64,000 bases of DNA from Apoda limacodes. Taxonomy: Eukaryota; Arthropoda; Insecta; Lepidoptera; Limacodidae. Positions 20,633 through 31,125 of the stretch are shown here, in pieces. The position numbers and the translations under genes are program-made. Below the pieces are notes generated by a model. It was not told the DNA's origin and searched no databases. It saw only the letters and a program-made list of their open reading frames with translations. The stretch lies in NCBI GenBank assembly GCA_946406115.1, contig OX291562.1, forward strand, positions 1,084,001-1,148,000, read 5' to 3'. Numbering within the stretch: the stretch's first letter is position 1; each line of letters opens with the position of its first letter.

Positions 20633-20668
20633 TCATTCCCGATTCGACTCTTGTGTTGTGCGGTCGTG
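20633..20668 (+). promoter_or_regulatory. Internal promoter of LINE family 2 (Inr + DPE)
   Basis: TCATTC at 20633-20638 is a perfect initiator (TCAKTY), with A+1 at 20635. GGTCGT at 20662-20667 begins exactly at +28 and is a perfect match to the downstream promoter element RGWYVT. A second TCATTC starts four bases earlier (20629) but has no element at +28. The promoter lies within the first 40 bases of the element, as needed for each new copy to carry its own promoter. Confidence 0.7.
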
Positions 20669-21413
20669 TTTTCGAGCGTCAAGTGCTCTTAGTGTGCTCC
20701 GTGCAGTGGTGACTCAGCTGGTGCGCATTCCTGTGTGGTGTTTTGCCTCAGCGCTGACGACCTCGAATTGTTGTTTGGTTTATTGCCCGCAATTCCTGGA
20801 AAATCGGCCTGAGTGTTGAAGCGCTGCTCGGCAGTGTGTATTGGCTGGGAAATTGCTTCTCGGCCCGCGCTGAGTGTGTTTGTGCGTTCTTCAACGCGCC
20901 CATAACCGAGTGTTTATCGAAGCGATACTGTGCGTTTTTGTGCGTGAGTGTGTGTTCTCGTAGTCGCGGAACTACTACGCATAGCGGTGACCCTCGCTTG
21001 CCTCTTTGACTGTTACCGGTTCGCCCGGTCTGAGTCCGGCTTTGTGTTAAATCGCTAGCGTAGTATTTCCGCTTCAGCGGTTCGCCGCTCCGTGCATTCT
21101 CGCGTTTTAAGTGTCGATTGCGTTTTAGTTTGTAGAAATCCAGTTCCGAGTGCTCAAGGGCTGGTGGGTGAGATCGTATAGCTCTTTTCAGAGTTGCGGT
21201 CTACCTAAAAGTTTCTCGTTCATAAACGTCTCGTTGCTGGGGGGAAACCTAACGGTGACAACGTAACCCCGGCCGTAGGAGTAGGAGTTAGGTACACACC
21301 AGGCAATCCGTAGCACTGCGGGGCGCCTGGCCACATTTAGGTATTCTTGCTCCTCGCCAGCAATGGTGGGGAGTCACTAGGTACTCACAAGCTACACCTC
21401 GGCCACTCCCGCG

Positions 21414-23282
21414 ATGGCCGAAGAACTACTCACTGGCATGTCCCGGGACCAGATAGGGGAGATCATAAGGTTATGCCTTCGTGATCACTCAGATCTGGTC
21501 CGAGCCTACGCTTTCCAGGCTGTGGCTGCCCACGAAACGTCCGACAATTCGGTACCCTCCCAATGTTCGCCGCCGACATGTTCGCCGCCGCGTGCCCCGT
21601 CCCGTTCGCGTTCTCGCTCACGCACTCGCTCGCGCTCTCTCTCCCGCGAACCCCGCCATCGCGACCCGCGTGTCGCTCGCCGCGCTCTTCGGGCCCCTGA
21701 GCCCATTCGCCCTCCCACTCCGGTAGCCGATGAGACCCTTACTCGGTCTCTCGCTACCCCGCCCCCCGCAACCTCCGAAACCGCACCCCGGTCTCCAGCA
21801 GCCGTAATGTCCGCTGAGTCGGCGTTGTCTGAGGACGACGAAGGCTTTAAAGTGGTTGGCCTGGGAACCAAAAAGGGTAAAAAACGGAAGAAGTCCGCCA
21901 AGTCCAAAAAGGCTTCGGCGGCATCCGCCCTGGAGTCTTCTACTCCTCCCCCCTCCGATTCCGAGGCTAAGCGCCTCAAAGCGCCTAGCGCTTCCGCGTC
22001 CCCGTCCCCGTCCACCTCGGCGGCCAGCCCTGAGCTAGCCGCCATGGACACAACGCCCCCCGCCGCCACCTCTTCGCAGTCCGACTGTCCCACTTCGGGA
22101 CGAAAGGAAAAATCTCCGCCGCCCATTGTCATCAAAGACAAAGGGGCCTGGCCAAATATAGCGAACGCTATGAAGGCCAAGCGGATTAACTATACGCACG
22201 CCCGAAATGATGCCGAGCGCGGTATCATAGTGCAGGTCCCGACACCGTCAGATTTCCGAAATCTGACGGCCTTCCTTACGGCTCAAAAATATGAGTACCA
22301 CACGTACTCATTGGCCGAGGAGCGCGTTTTAAGGGCAGTCATAAGGGGAGTCCCTAGGGAATTCTCCACCAAGACTGTCCAGGACGACTTAATCGTCCAA
22401 GGCCTCCCCGTACGGGAAGTACATCGTATGTACAATGGCCGAAATAAGTCCGAGTGCTACGACATGGTGCTCGTTGTACTAGACCTAACAAAAGAAGGCA
22501 AAGCCATCTTTAACATTAAAGATGTTTGCAGCCTCAAAGGCATCAGGGTCGAGACTCCGCACAAGCGGTCGAACCCGAGTCAATGCCACCGATGCCAGCT
22601 ATATGGCCACGCGCAGCGCAACTGCAGACGCAGACCGCGCTGCGTCAAATGTTTACGCGATCACGCCACTCCGGACTGTGATCGCGATCGCTCAAACGCA
22701 TCCGACCCGGTCGCTTGCGTACTCTGTGGGAGTGAAGGCCACCCAGCGAATTACCGCGGGTGCCCCAAAGCTCCCAAACAGAGCTCGCGTAAACCCAAAC
22801 AGGGTAAATCGCGCCCCTCCGCCCCCCGCCAACAGGCTCCGCTCGTGCCTGCTCCCCTCCCTACTGTCAACGCCTGGAGCCGTCCTCCAGCGCTAGTCGT
22901 CGCGTCCAAATCAAAGGAGACTGACAAACTTTTGTCTACTCTCCCCGGGCCCGTCTCAGTTACGGGTATTCCCTACCCCGCCCCTCTTATGTCTCGGGAC
23001 ATTCCGCGTCCAGCGCCTATGAGAAGTGCACCCTCACCTCTCGCGCATACGCGCCTTGCCCCCCCGCGCCCCTCTCTCGCGCTGCCCCGCAACGCCGCTC
23101 AGACGGCCGAGCAGCAGCATTTCGACATTCTCTCCGAAATTTCTTGGGCCTGCGACCCTGCCTATTTCGAGATCGTGTACGCCGAGTACGTACAAATCAC
23201 AAATTCCCATCAAATGCTCAGCTTCATGGCTAAGCATCGCGACTTCTTCGCCGTCCTCCGCAGGGTAACTCCAAAACCTTAA
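21414..23282 (+). CDS. LINE family 2 ORF1 (gag-like, RS region, zinc knuckles)
   Basis: An intact 622-residue RNA-binding protein of the element's particle. Residues about 60-90 are Arg/Ser-rich (SRSRSRSRTRSRS). Residues about 110-240 are Pro/Ser/Ala-rich with a Lys-rich patch (KKGKKRKKSAKSKK). A folded domain at about 245-385 (ITH-type start, RVLRAVIRGVPREF, LVVLDLTKEGKAIFNI) matches the domain that precedes zinc knuckles in Jockey ORF1. Three knuckles follow at about 390-451: CHRCQLYGHAQRNC, CVKCLRDHATPDC and CVLCGSEGHPANYRGC. A Pro-rich tail ends in a short helical segment. ORF1 stops 7 nt before the ORF2 ATG. Confidence 0.9.
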   Translation: MAEELLTGMSRDQIGEIIRLCLRDHSDLVRAYAFQAVAAHETSDNSVPSQCSPPTCSPPRAPSRSRSRSRTRSRSLSREPRHRDPRVARRALRAPEPIRPPTPVADETLTRSLATPPPATSETAPRSPAAVMSAESALSEDDEGFKVVGLGTKKGKKRKKSAKSKKASAASALESSTPPPSDSEAKRLKAPSASASPSPSTSAASPELAAMDTTPPAATSSQSDCPTSGRKEKSPPPIVIKDKGAWPNIANAMKAKRINYTHARNDAERGIIVQVPTPSDFRNLTAFLTAQKYEYHTYSLAEERVLRAVIRGVPREFSTKTVQDDLIVQGLPVREVHRMYNGRNKSECYDMVLVVLDLTKEGKAIFNIKDVCSLKGIRVETPHKRSNPSQCHRCQLYGHAQRNCRRRPRCVKCLRDHATPDCDRDRSNASDPVACVLCGSEGHPANYRGCPKAPKQSSRKPKQGKSRPSAPRQQAPLVPAPLPTVNAWSRPPALVVASKSKETDKLLSTLPGPVSVTGIPYPAPLMSRDIPRPAPMRSAPSPLAHTRLAPPRPSLALPRNAAQTAEQQHFDILSEISWACDPAYFEIVYAEYVQITNSHQMLSFMAKHRDFFAVLRRVTPKP

Positions 23283-23289
23283 AACCAAA

Positions 23290-26200
23290 ATGGATTGCAC
23301 AACCGCGCGCGAAAAACCCCGGTCCGTCTCCATAGGCTATTTTAACGCCAACGGTCTCCGCAACCAAAGAGAGGAATTATCGCAATTCCTCTCGTCCCAA
23401 AAACCGGACGTCTTCCTCATCCAGGAAACGTTCCTAAAGCCCGCTTTCCGTACCCCTTCGATCGCGAACTATCGCACCGTCCGTAATGATAGAACTTCCT
23501 CCAATCTCGGAGGCACTCTCATCTATTACAGGCGCTCCCTGCATTGCTCCCCTATCGATCCTCCACCGCTTACGAATTTAGAAGCATCCGTCTGCCGCTT
23601 AGCGATGACCGGCCATCAGCCGATCATCATTGCATCGGTTTATCTCTCTCCCCTAAAAGACTTGCTCGAGAGCGACCTTCAGTCGCTCTTAAGTTTAGGC
23701 GACGCCGTCATTCTTGCCGGCGACCTAAATTGCAAGCATCGCCGCTGGAACTCTTCTGTAACTTCACAAAGAGGCAGACTCCTCGACGATTTAGTTGACA
23801 GACTAAACTTTGACATTATCGCTCCCATGACGCCCACTTTCTTTCCCCACAATACTAGGAACAACCCCGACGTACTGGACATAGCACTTCTAAAGAACGT
23901 AAGGCTAAGCTTTCGCTCTATAGAGGTGCTTGACGAACTTGACTCGGACCACCGCCCTGTCGTCCTCCGATTAGGTTTCCCTTCGGACTCTCCTCCCGAC
24001 ACTAGAACCGTGACGGACTGGGATAAATTTGGGCAATTGCTCGAAAATCCCAGCTCGCCACATCTAGACCGCGTTCCAAACGTAATCTCTTCCGCGACCG
24101 ATCTAAACGTTGCTATCGACTCTCTCACTAGCCACCTGACCGCCACCGTTGGCGAGTGCTCACGACAAGTGCCGGTTGGTGATTATCACCACCTAATCCT
24201 GCCTCAGCACATCAGGTCGCTAATGACTGAGCGTAACGCGGCCCGCCGCGCTCGCGATCGCGCTCCCACTATCGATAATAAAGCTCGCTTCAACGACTTA
24301 CACCGCCGTGTAAGAACCGCTGTAGCTGAGCTCCGCGCCCAACGTTTCGACGATCTTATGGAGAACATTTCTCCCTCTCACCAAGCTTATTGGCACTTAG
24401 CCAGAGCTCTAAAAACCGAAACCGTGAACTCTCTCCCTCCGTTAACTCGTCCCAACAACAGCGTTCCCGCGTTCAACGACGACGAAAAAGCGGTTTGCCT
24501 AGCGTCTAGCCTCCAAGCCCAATGTGCCTTAAGCACACAGCCCTTCGATCCCGACCACGTGCGCGAGGTAGACGGCGAAGTGGAGCGCAGAACTTCTCTG
24601 CCTCCACAAGACCCCCTGCCCCCTGTCACTGTCGACGAAGTCGTACAGGTCATCAAAGACCTACGCCCCCGTAAGGCCCCCGGTGCTGACGGTATCTCTA
24701 ACGATATCCTAAAGCGCCTCACTCTTCCCCTTATCTGCCTCCTAGTAGCGATCTTTAACGCTGCTATGGAACATTGCATCTTTCCTTCTCAATGGAAAGA
24801 TGCAATTGTTATAGGCATCCATAAGCCAGGTAAAGCTCGTACCGAGCCGTCCTCCTATCGCCCCATAAGTTTACTAAAGGCCCTTGGTAAACTCTATGAA
24901 CGCCTCCTCCTTGCTCGCCTACGGAACGCTATAGTTTCCAGAGGCATTTTAATAGATGAGCAGTTCGGCTTTCGTGCCAAACACTCATGCGTCCATCAAG
25001 TCCTCCGCATAACGGAACATATTCTTACAGGCTTTCAGCCAGCGTTAGGTAAGACCCGTCACACGGGCGCTGTCTTCTTCGATGTAGCGAAAGCTTTCGA
25101 CAAAGTCTGGCACAACGGTTTAATTTTTAAACTGTACAACTTTCAGTTGCCGGATCGTCTCGTGCTCATCATACGAGACTATTTGTCGAATCGTAGCTTT
25201 CGCTACAAAGTCGAAGGCACTCTCTCTTCCCCCCGTCCCATAGAAGCAGGAGTCCCGCAAGGGTCCGTGCTCGCCCCCATCTTGTACCTTCTGTACACTA
25301 ACGATATCCCTAAAACGATAGGTACCCAACTAGCCCTCTTTGCGGACGATACCGCTATCTATACCACAGATAGGCAAGTGAGTCGAATCACTGAGAGACT
25401 CCAACCCGCTATCACCGCCCTAGGCGAGTGGTTTCGGAAATGGAGAATCGAGGTGAATCCCGACAAAAGCTCTGCCGTCCTCTTTTCCTTAGGCCGCCCT
25501 CCGCGGCCAACTTCCCTTTCTCTCTTCGGTCGTGCCATTCCCTGGCAAAATAAGACCAAATATCTCGGTGTGACCATGGATAGTCGTTTGAACTTCCAAG
25601 CTCACACCAAAATAGTTAGAGACCGAGCCGCTTTTGTACTCGGTCGTCTCTATCCCATGATAGGCAAGTATAGTAAGATGTCGCTTAGAAATAAGCTAAA
25701 TCTTTACACAACTTGTATCCGCCCCATACTAGCTTATGCTAGCGTAGCCTATGCGCTGTCCAAGCGCAATCTCCACAAACTCCAGACCCTCCAAAACCGC
25801 TTTCTCAGAGCGGCCTCTGGAGCCTCTTGGTACGTTCGCAATGCGGACCTACACAGAGACTTCGAACTTCCCACGATTCCCCAATATTTTAAAGACTTGG
25901 CAGTCCGCTTTTTCGAGCGTACGCAAAATCACCCGAATCGATTAATTGTGCAATCCACAACGTATCGTCCCCCCGATCGACCCGGTCACGGTCGTAGAAC
26001 TATTGTTAGGCGGCCTCGGCACGTACTAACGTCCCCAGATGACGATCTCGCTGTCCGGATAGCGAGATTAGTCTCAACGACCTCCCCGAATAGGGCCTCC
26101 CTCCAAACACGACGCCGACGTCCCCGGGTTCGTCGGCGCCCACAAGGATACACTAGGTATCAAAGAGTGCCGGGGCGCTTCTCGCCCCCACTCAATCGCA

Positions 26201-26331
26201 ACCGCACCCGCGTAACGGGGAACTCCCCTCCTGGCGGTGACTCACCTTCGGGTTCGAGACTCACGCCGGTCGAAGGGACGCCCCCGAGAGCGACAACCCA
26301 AGCCGAGGCTTCCCCCGCGGGAAGCCCTTGA
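23290..26331 (+). CDS. LINE family 2 ORF2 (endonuclease-reverse transcriptase)
   Basis: An intact 1013-residue enzyme that nicks target DNA and copies the element RNA onto it. Endonuclease: FNANGLRNQREEL near residue 15, IQETFLKP, AGDLNCKHRRWNS near 144 and DSDHRPVVL near 218. Reverse transcriptase: RKAPGADGISND near 464, SYRPISLLKALGKLYERLL near 523, FFDVAKAFDKVWH near 595, GVPQGSVLAPILY near 653 and LFADDTAIY near 684 with the catalytic Asp pair. A basic C-terminal region of about 100 residues (RRRPRVRRRPQGYTR) follows. The ATG context caaaATGg is good and lies 7 nt after the ORF1 stop, suggesting reinitiation. Confidence 0.95.
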   Translation: MDCTTAREKPRSVSIGYFNANGLRNQREELSQFLSSQKPDVFLIQETFLKPAFRTPSIANYRTVRNDRTSSNLGGTLIYYRRSLHCSPIDPPPLTNLEASVCRLAMTGHQPIIIASVYLSPLKDLLESDLQSLLSLGDAVILAGDLNCKHRRWNSSVTSQRGRLLDDLVDRLNFDIIAPMTPTFFPHNTRNNPDVLDIALLKNVRLSFRSIEVLDELDSDHRPVVLRLGFPSDSPPDTRTVTDWDKFGQLLENPSSPHLDRVPNVISSATDLNVAIDSLTSHLTATVGECSRQVPVGDYHHLILPQHIRSLMTERNAARRARDRAPTIDNKARFNDLHRRVRTAVAELRAQRFDDLMENISPSHQAYWHLARALKTETVNSLPPLTRPNNSVPAFNDDEKAVCLASSLQAQCALSTQPFDPDHVREVDGEVERRTSLPPQDPLPPVTVDEVVQVIKDLRPRKAPGADGISNDILKRLTLPLICLLVAIFNAAMEHCIFPSQWKDAIVIGIHKPGKARTEPSSYRPISLLKALGKLYERLLLARLRNAIVSRGILIDEQFGFRAKHSCVHQVLRITEHILTGFQPALGKTRHTGAVFFDVAKAFDKVWHNGLIFKLYNFQLPDRLVLIIRDYLSNRSFRYKVEGTLSSPRPIEAGVPQGSVLAPILYLLYTNDIPKTIGTQLALFADDTAIYTTDRQVSRITERLQPAITALGEWFRKWRIEVNPDKSSAVLFSLGRPPRPTSLSLFGRAIPWQNKTKYLGVTMDSRLNFQAHTKIVRDRAAFVLGRLYPMIGKYSKMSLRNKLNLYTTCIRPILAYASVAYALSKRNLHKLQTLQNRFLRAASGASWYVRNADLHRDFELPTIPQYFKDLAVRFFERTQNHPNRLIVQSTTYRPPDRPGHGRRTIVRRPRHVLTSPDDDLAVRIARLVSTTSPNRASLQTRRRRPRVRRRPQGYTRYQRVPGRFSPPLNRNRTRVTGNSPPGGDSPSGSRLTPVEGTPPRATTQAEASPAGSP

Positions 26332-26456
26332 GCGTTGGGCGCTATATGGGCTGAGGCTCCTTCAGAGTCTCGCCCCAAAAGTCCGGTGAAGCAGTAATGG
26401 CTGCAACAGCCAACTGCATTGTCAGCTCAGAAAAGAAAATAAAAAAAAAAAAAAAA

Positions 26457-26466
26457 GGTCATGGTC
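26457..26466 (+). repeat. Right target-site duplication (GGTCATGGTC)
   Basis: Exact copy of 20618-20627, directly after the oligo-A tail. Confidence 0.85.
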
Positions 26467-26940
26467 AGTTCGCAGCAAGAAATCAAGAAAGGAAGAACCA
26501 ACAATCAAGGAAGAAACTCTGCAAGAAAATAAGTGCTCAATTGAAGGTTCAAGAAAGAAACGCTGCTAGGAAAAAGGAAGAAACTCTGCTAGAAATTAAG
26601 TGTAAAATAAGTGCTCTAGTGTAAATAAATTCTTCACAAGAAGACTCAGCTTCACTTCGGCTATTTTATTTTGCGCTCAAGAAATCTTCGTGGTCAGCGG
26701 TTCACAAGTGCGACACCCGGCTTCACCCGTCCGGCCCGCAATACGGTCGCCCACAACATACAGTCCACTATAAACACGTCAGTGGCCTAGTCTAGTAGCT
26801 AGCTACCGTACGGTTGTCTAATTTCTACGGCGCTTCGTTGTCGTAGCTTCGTTTTAGCAACCGAGGAAGCTAGCCTACGCCCGTCGCCGCTGTGCGTGTT
26901 CGTAACACTAGTAGTAAAGTCGCGTAGACGTGGAAATTGG
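26467..26940. other. Pre-insertion target sequence, purine-rich then CpG-rich
   Basis: Lys/Glu-codon-rich purine sequence to about 26620 (a 75-residue plus frame runs through it from the LINE tail). Then come taagtgctctagtgtaaataaa and a CpG-bearing block. The flank of family 2 copy 2 (44520-44670) has the same layout with a similar taagtgc...gtgtaaat phrase. It may be the end of an unidentified LTR element; no LTR pair was recognised. Confidence 0.3.
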
Positions 26941-28202
26941 TAACATTTTCCAAAATGTCAAGACACATGTTTAGATGATCGAATAATAACTAAAGTACTT
27001 GAGGACTCATCAATTTTTTTTTATCGACTTTCACCTTTACATTTTTCCATCTCATGTAGTTCCAATGCCAATTTCCTCTTCCTTCACTTCTGATATAAAA
27101 AAATCTTTGGAATAGTCTCACAAAGTGACCGATACAAGTTAAAACTTGTATTGTTAAAACTTTGCTCAAAATACTATTACCAATATCCATCTATCTAATA
27201 CAGTTCCCCAAAGAGGCCAATTAACTCACCTTCAGCCCACCTTCTTTATCTTTTAACTGAAATAATATATCAACCCTTTATGTACTATCATCTCACTGCT
27301 TGTTTTGGAATCAATTCCTTTCTTAGCTTCTGAACATATTGATATAATTACTTTAAATTATTTTATTTTGTTGGTTATATTATTTCTCGGTTTCGGACAC
27401 TTTGCTATACGCCACGTACACGTACTCCATACGGTATACTTTGGAAAAAGATAATGGTAGTCACATAAAACTATTTTCTTCTGAATCGAACGTGAATGGT
27501 CAAGTTATTGTTGTCGATTTGCAGTCTTAGTGTCTAGTAGCATAATTTATTTAATGATTGAACAACCTTTTCCTATTATCCACCTCGCCAAGTGGCAGAG
27601 GTTGTTTAAATATCTGTACACTTATATAGAATTAAGAAATCGACTTTTGGTTTTTAATTGTTGTTGGAGATATTTGGTTATTAGCTTTCTTGAAAATTGT
27701 ACTTGTAAGAGGAAGCTCTACAAAATTAAAATTTTGGCAAAAAATGAAGATCAACAAAATTAAAACAAAATTTATATAAGTTGTTTAAAATATGCCCCAC
27801 AGCTACTCTAGTTGAGCGCCCCTGACCGCGATAGCCCCGTCTCACCTTAACCTCTTGCTGTCGCGTTACTGATACAAATAATAAAATATGTGTCTATGTG
27901 AGTATCTCACTTGAAATAAATCTTATTAATATTGCCTTATACGATTTCTGTTTAAGTGTCTATATAAATAAAGGTTGACAACAATTTAAAAAACAATTAA
28001 AAAGTTTTTTGCATTGGCAGCTCAGGCCAATTAGTTTTTTGGGCAATACCTAAATCTTAACTCCACGCTTAGGTTTTGTGACGCTGCCTGCCGTTTTTTT
28101 TTTAGAGACCATATGTGAGGTGTTAGAGGTTCGACAACGTGTGAGTGATGGCTCTTCGTCCGGTCGGTATCGTCAGTGAGTGCAGCAAATAGATATTTTT
28201 AT
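26941..28202. other. AT-rich, no recognised feature
   Basis: Small open frames (26990-27190 minus, 27530-27763 plus) have no recognisable motifs. Nothing else is supported. Confidence 0.4.
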
Positions 28203-28765
28203 GCTACAATGGTGGCAAACAAGTTTGCTGTCCGCTCGATGTGAAGCGGTCACCACTGCCCATGGACGCTCGCAATGCCAATGGCATTATTTGCGAATTG
28301 CCCACCCAAGAATCTAATAACTTCTTTCTTGACGAACCTCATATTGTAGTGCCTAGAGAAAACCTAGGCAGGGAGCTCATTCCACAACTTGAATAGGTTT
28401 CAGAGTGTAAGGATTAATGCCCTGCCGATTGCGAGCGGCACGATGATAGAGAGGAGCTGTATGGGCATCGTTTGAAACAATTCCTCAGAATACAGCCCAT
28501 TTTATAAGCTTCCAAACAGGCTTACTCTCTCACAAGGCTTGTGAGTTTCGGATTGTCAACAATTTTTTCAGCGTTTGGTTGAACCGAGCGCTTTGTCAAA
28601 AGGCCGGAGCTGATATCCGGATGCACCTGCCCGGTGATGGCAATAGTACTCTATGCGGGGCTGGACTTGTAACTTTTAAGCAACAACCTTTGCCCCGAGT
28701 ACTTCGCGTGCTGCTTCTCTCTGTTGAGGAGCTACACCAAGTTTTGTGGACGCCATCATCATCAT
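28203..28765 (-). mobile_element. LINE family 1 copy F, degraded fragment
   Basis: Decayed 3' UTR (ggtggcaaacaagtttgctg..., agcggtcacc) and ORF2 C-terminus in the same order as copy B, with many substitutions and indels. No open frame remains across it. An old insertion. Confidence 0.8.
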
Positions 28766-28821
28766 CCCTGCAAATCAAATCTCCAGACAGTTGCAAGAAA
28801 TTTTTAGCTGAATCTGCATAA

Positions 28822-29397
28822 TAAGGCTAGGGTATACCTATAGGCTAGACCGCGAAAATACGCCGTTTTTGTGCAAATTTTGTGGCTAAACTATAGCATC
28901 TAAAGCATTAAAAAAAAAAATGTTATATAGCTGGCTTTTGTCTAGTGCATTACCTTATTTAATGATTTTCATTTATTGTATTTAATGCAATAAAAAATCT
29001 GGAAGTGAACATTGTTTCAACACTTTTGCAAATTTTTAAAGCGTGTTTCGCTATTGTTTGTAATGAAAGTTGGTTAAATAATTAGAATAGCTTGTTGTCT
29101 AGTGCATAGACTCTAAGCTGTAGCGAAAACTCAAAAAATTTGACTACAAACGGTCAAAACGTAAAATTCCATACAAAAAATTTAAAGTTTTCAGGCGTCA
29201 TTACGGTATAAATTACTTAAGAAGTATTAACATATATATCTCATAGTAATGTATATTACATTATCTAATGATTTATAGTGCATTTACATACACAACGTTA
29301 GAATTACAGAAATTAGCTTTCTGGCCTATATTGCCCTCATAAATCTGGTGATTGACGTGGTCTTATTATTTTTTTCTTTCATATATTATCTGACAAG
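28822..29397. other. AT-rich, no recognised feature
   Basis: No coding frame, array or known element was recognised. Confidence 0.4.
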
Positions 29398-29584
29398 CTT
29401 ACTTTACTTGCTTACTTTAGATACTTACTTTACTTGCTTACTTTAGATACTTACTTTACTTGCTTACTTTAGATACTTACTTTACTTGCTTACTTTAGAT
29501 ACTTACTTTACTTGCTTACTTTAGATACTTACTTTACTTGCTTACTTTAGATACTTACTTTACTTGCTTACTTTAGATACTTAC
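29398..29584. repeat. Exact 26-bp unit, 7 tandem copies
   Basis: Seven identical units starting cttactttacttgcttact (29398-29579) plus a partial cttac. Each unit is itself built from ctta/actt-type words. The edges share cttac microhomology. Confidence 0.9.
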
Positions 29585-29587
29585 GTT

Positions 29588-30425
29588 CTGCAGATATTTA
29601 AAAGCTTAATTCGCCGTAATATGAAAGTAAGTTAAAATTTGTTATAGATATTTCTGACGACCAAATCTTTACCAAGTTGCTACTTTTATATCCAAAAACC
29701 TCACTTATCATATCACCATAAGTAAAACCTTAATAACCTTTGCAGCCCTAAACACCAAGTGAAAATGTATGGTTTAAAGTCTATTTATTGATGCTCCATC
29801 TCTTCGGTTTTCCATTATTCAAACAAATAACCCCTGTATATTATAAACCACATAAAGTGTAAAAATCATTTCTTGAATATCTACCAAAGAAAATTCCAAT
29901 GATCTATAAATTTGGTAACAGAACGGCGTATCAGCTTATGAAACTGTCCCTAAAATGTTTATAGCGAAAACAAGTTTTTTGGCAACTCCACGATAAGTCG
30001 TCCGAAACACGAAACACTGCGGACGAGCGCTGATGACGCGTTGAGTTGTGCCGATAACGGGTAATAGCCGAGAGGGTGCCAGAGAGAAAGAGGTGCTCGA
30101 ATGAGATACGAGGGAAAAAATGAAACGAACGTTTTCTTGTTTCTATTTGAGATTAAGCTAAGAGTGTTTCAGAAAACTTAGAAAAATAGTTAAATTCTTG
30201 AAAATCGATACCCGAGATTTAGAATGAGTAAACAAATAATATAAGTAAAATTCGAGAAACAAAAAGTACCCAGATAATGATAATGATATAGTACCGGAAA
30301 TAATATTAAAGATCTATCGCTCGGCAATAAATTATGGACAATAGGAAATAATTAAGTTTTATTGTCGTCGCGGGTACTGTCTTCAGCGGAAGGCGCTACA
30401 AATAAATAAATATTTATGGTCACTA
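29588..30425. other. AT-rich, no recognised feature
   Basis: A mildly GC-rich patch at 29995-30090 (cgtccgaaacacg, gacgagcgctgatgacgcg) stands out but has no assignable function. Confidence 0.35.
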
Positions 30426-30600
30426 CAAGCAGCGCCACCTATTGCTGAACTAAGAAAAGATTGTACTATGGATATCAGACAACGGATTCACATACTATAC
30501 ATAGAATTCACTTAGATTCAAGACAAACACAAATATTCATCACACACAAATATTTATCACTTAAATGTTTGTCCGGTGCAGGAACCTAACCCACTGACTA
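30426..30600 (-). mobile_element. tRNA-derived SINE fragment (second copy)
   Basis: Shares, in order and strand, the phrases of the SINE at 33800-34037: cagacaacggat, ctcaagacaaacacaaat-type and ttgtcc-g-t-c-gg. The B-box position is decayed (ggttaggttcc on the minus strand) and the tRNA-like head is missing. Confidence 0.6.
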
Positions 30601-30909
30601 ACTTAACAAAAATATTAAAGCCTAATACATTACTTATATGCAAAAAAATATTTTTTATTCAAACTATTTACTATATACATTCCGCTGATGGGAAAAGGCC
30701 TCCCACATCTTCTTGCATTCTCTGATTTGATTTATATTACAATTACTAGATGTTTTGATGCAAACGGCTATCTATAGAAAAAGCCTAAGTCCAGCAGTGA
30801 AAGTCTAGCAGCTGATGTGATGATACTTTGGTTATAAATTAATAGTACAAGGTGGTAAGAATAATTACTAACGACAGGCTATTAAGGCTTTAATGGCTCC
30901 AGTTTATAA
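30601..30909. other. No recognised feature
   Basis: AT-rich sequence between the SINE fragment and the 36-bp array. Confidence 0.4.
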
Positions 30910-31125
30910 TTTCCGTCCCGCATGTGTTACACACAATATTATTAATTTCCGTCCCGCATGTGTTACACACAATATTATTAATTTCCGTCCCGCATGTGTT
31001 ACACACAATATTATTAATTTCCGTCCCGCATGTGTTACACACAATATTATTAATTTCCGTCCCGCATGTGTTACACACAATATTATTAATTTCCGTCCCG
31101 CATGTGTTACACACAATATTATTAA
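30910..31125. repeat. Exact 36-bp unit, 6 tandem copies
   Basis: Six identical units starting tttccgtcccgcatgtgtta at 30910, 30946, 30982, 31018, 31054 and 31090. Because 36 is divisible by three and the unit lacks stops in several frames, both strands show open frames of repeated peptides. These are artefacts of the period. The flanks share 'aat' microhomology. Confidence 0.9.

Larger units (their letters stand above)
20628..26456 (+). mobile_element. LINE family 2, full-length with intact ORFs (Jockey-type)
   Basis: A complete 5.83-kb non-LTR retrotransposon bounded by a 10-bp target-site duplication. It has an initiator/DPE promoter at its 5' end, a 5' UTR of about 780 bp, ORF1 (21414-23282), ORF2 (23290-26331), a short 3' UTR and an oligo-A tail (about 26441-26456). 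No stop or frameshift was found in either ORF. Everything needed for autonomous movement is present by inspection, so this may be an active or very recently active copy. Confidence 0.9.

Noticed and set aside
21506..22180. Minus-strand 224-residue frame
   Set aside because: Shadow of LINE family 2 ORF1; its RERERER composition is the reverse of the Arg/Ser codons.
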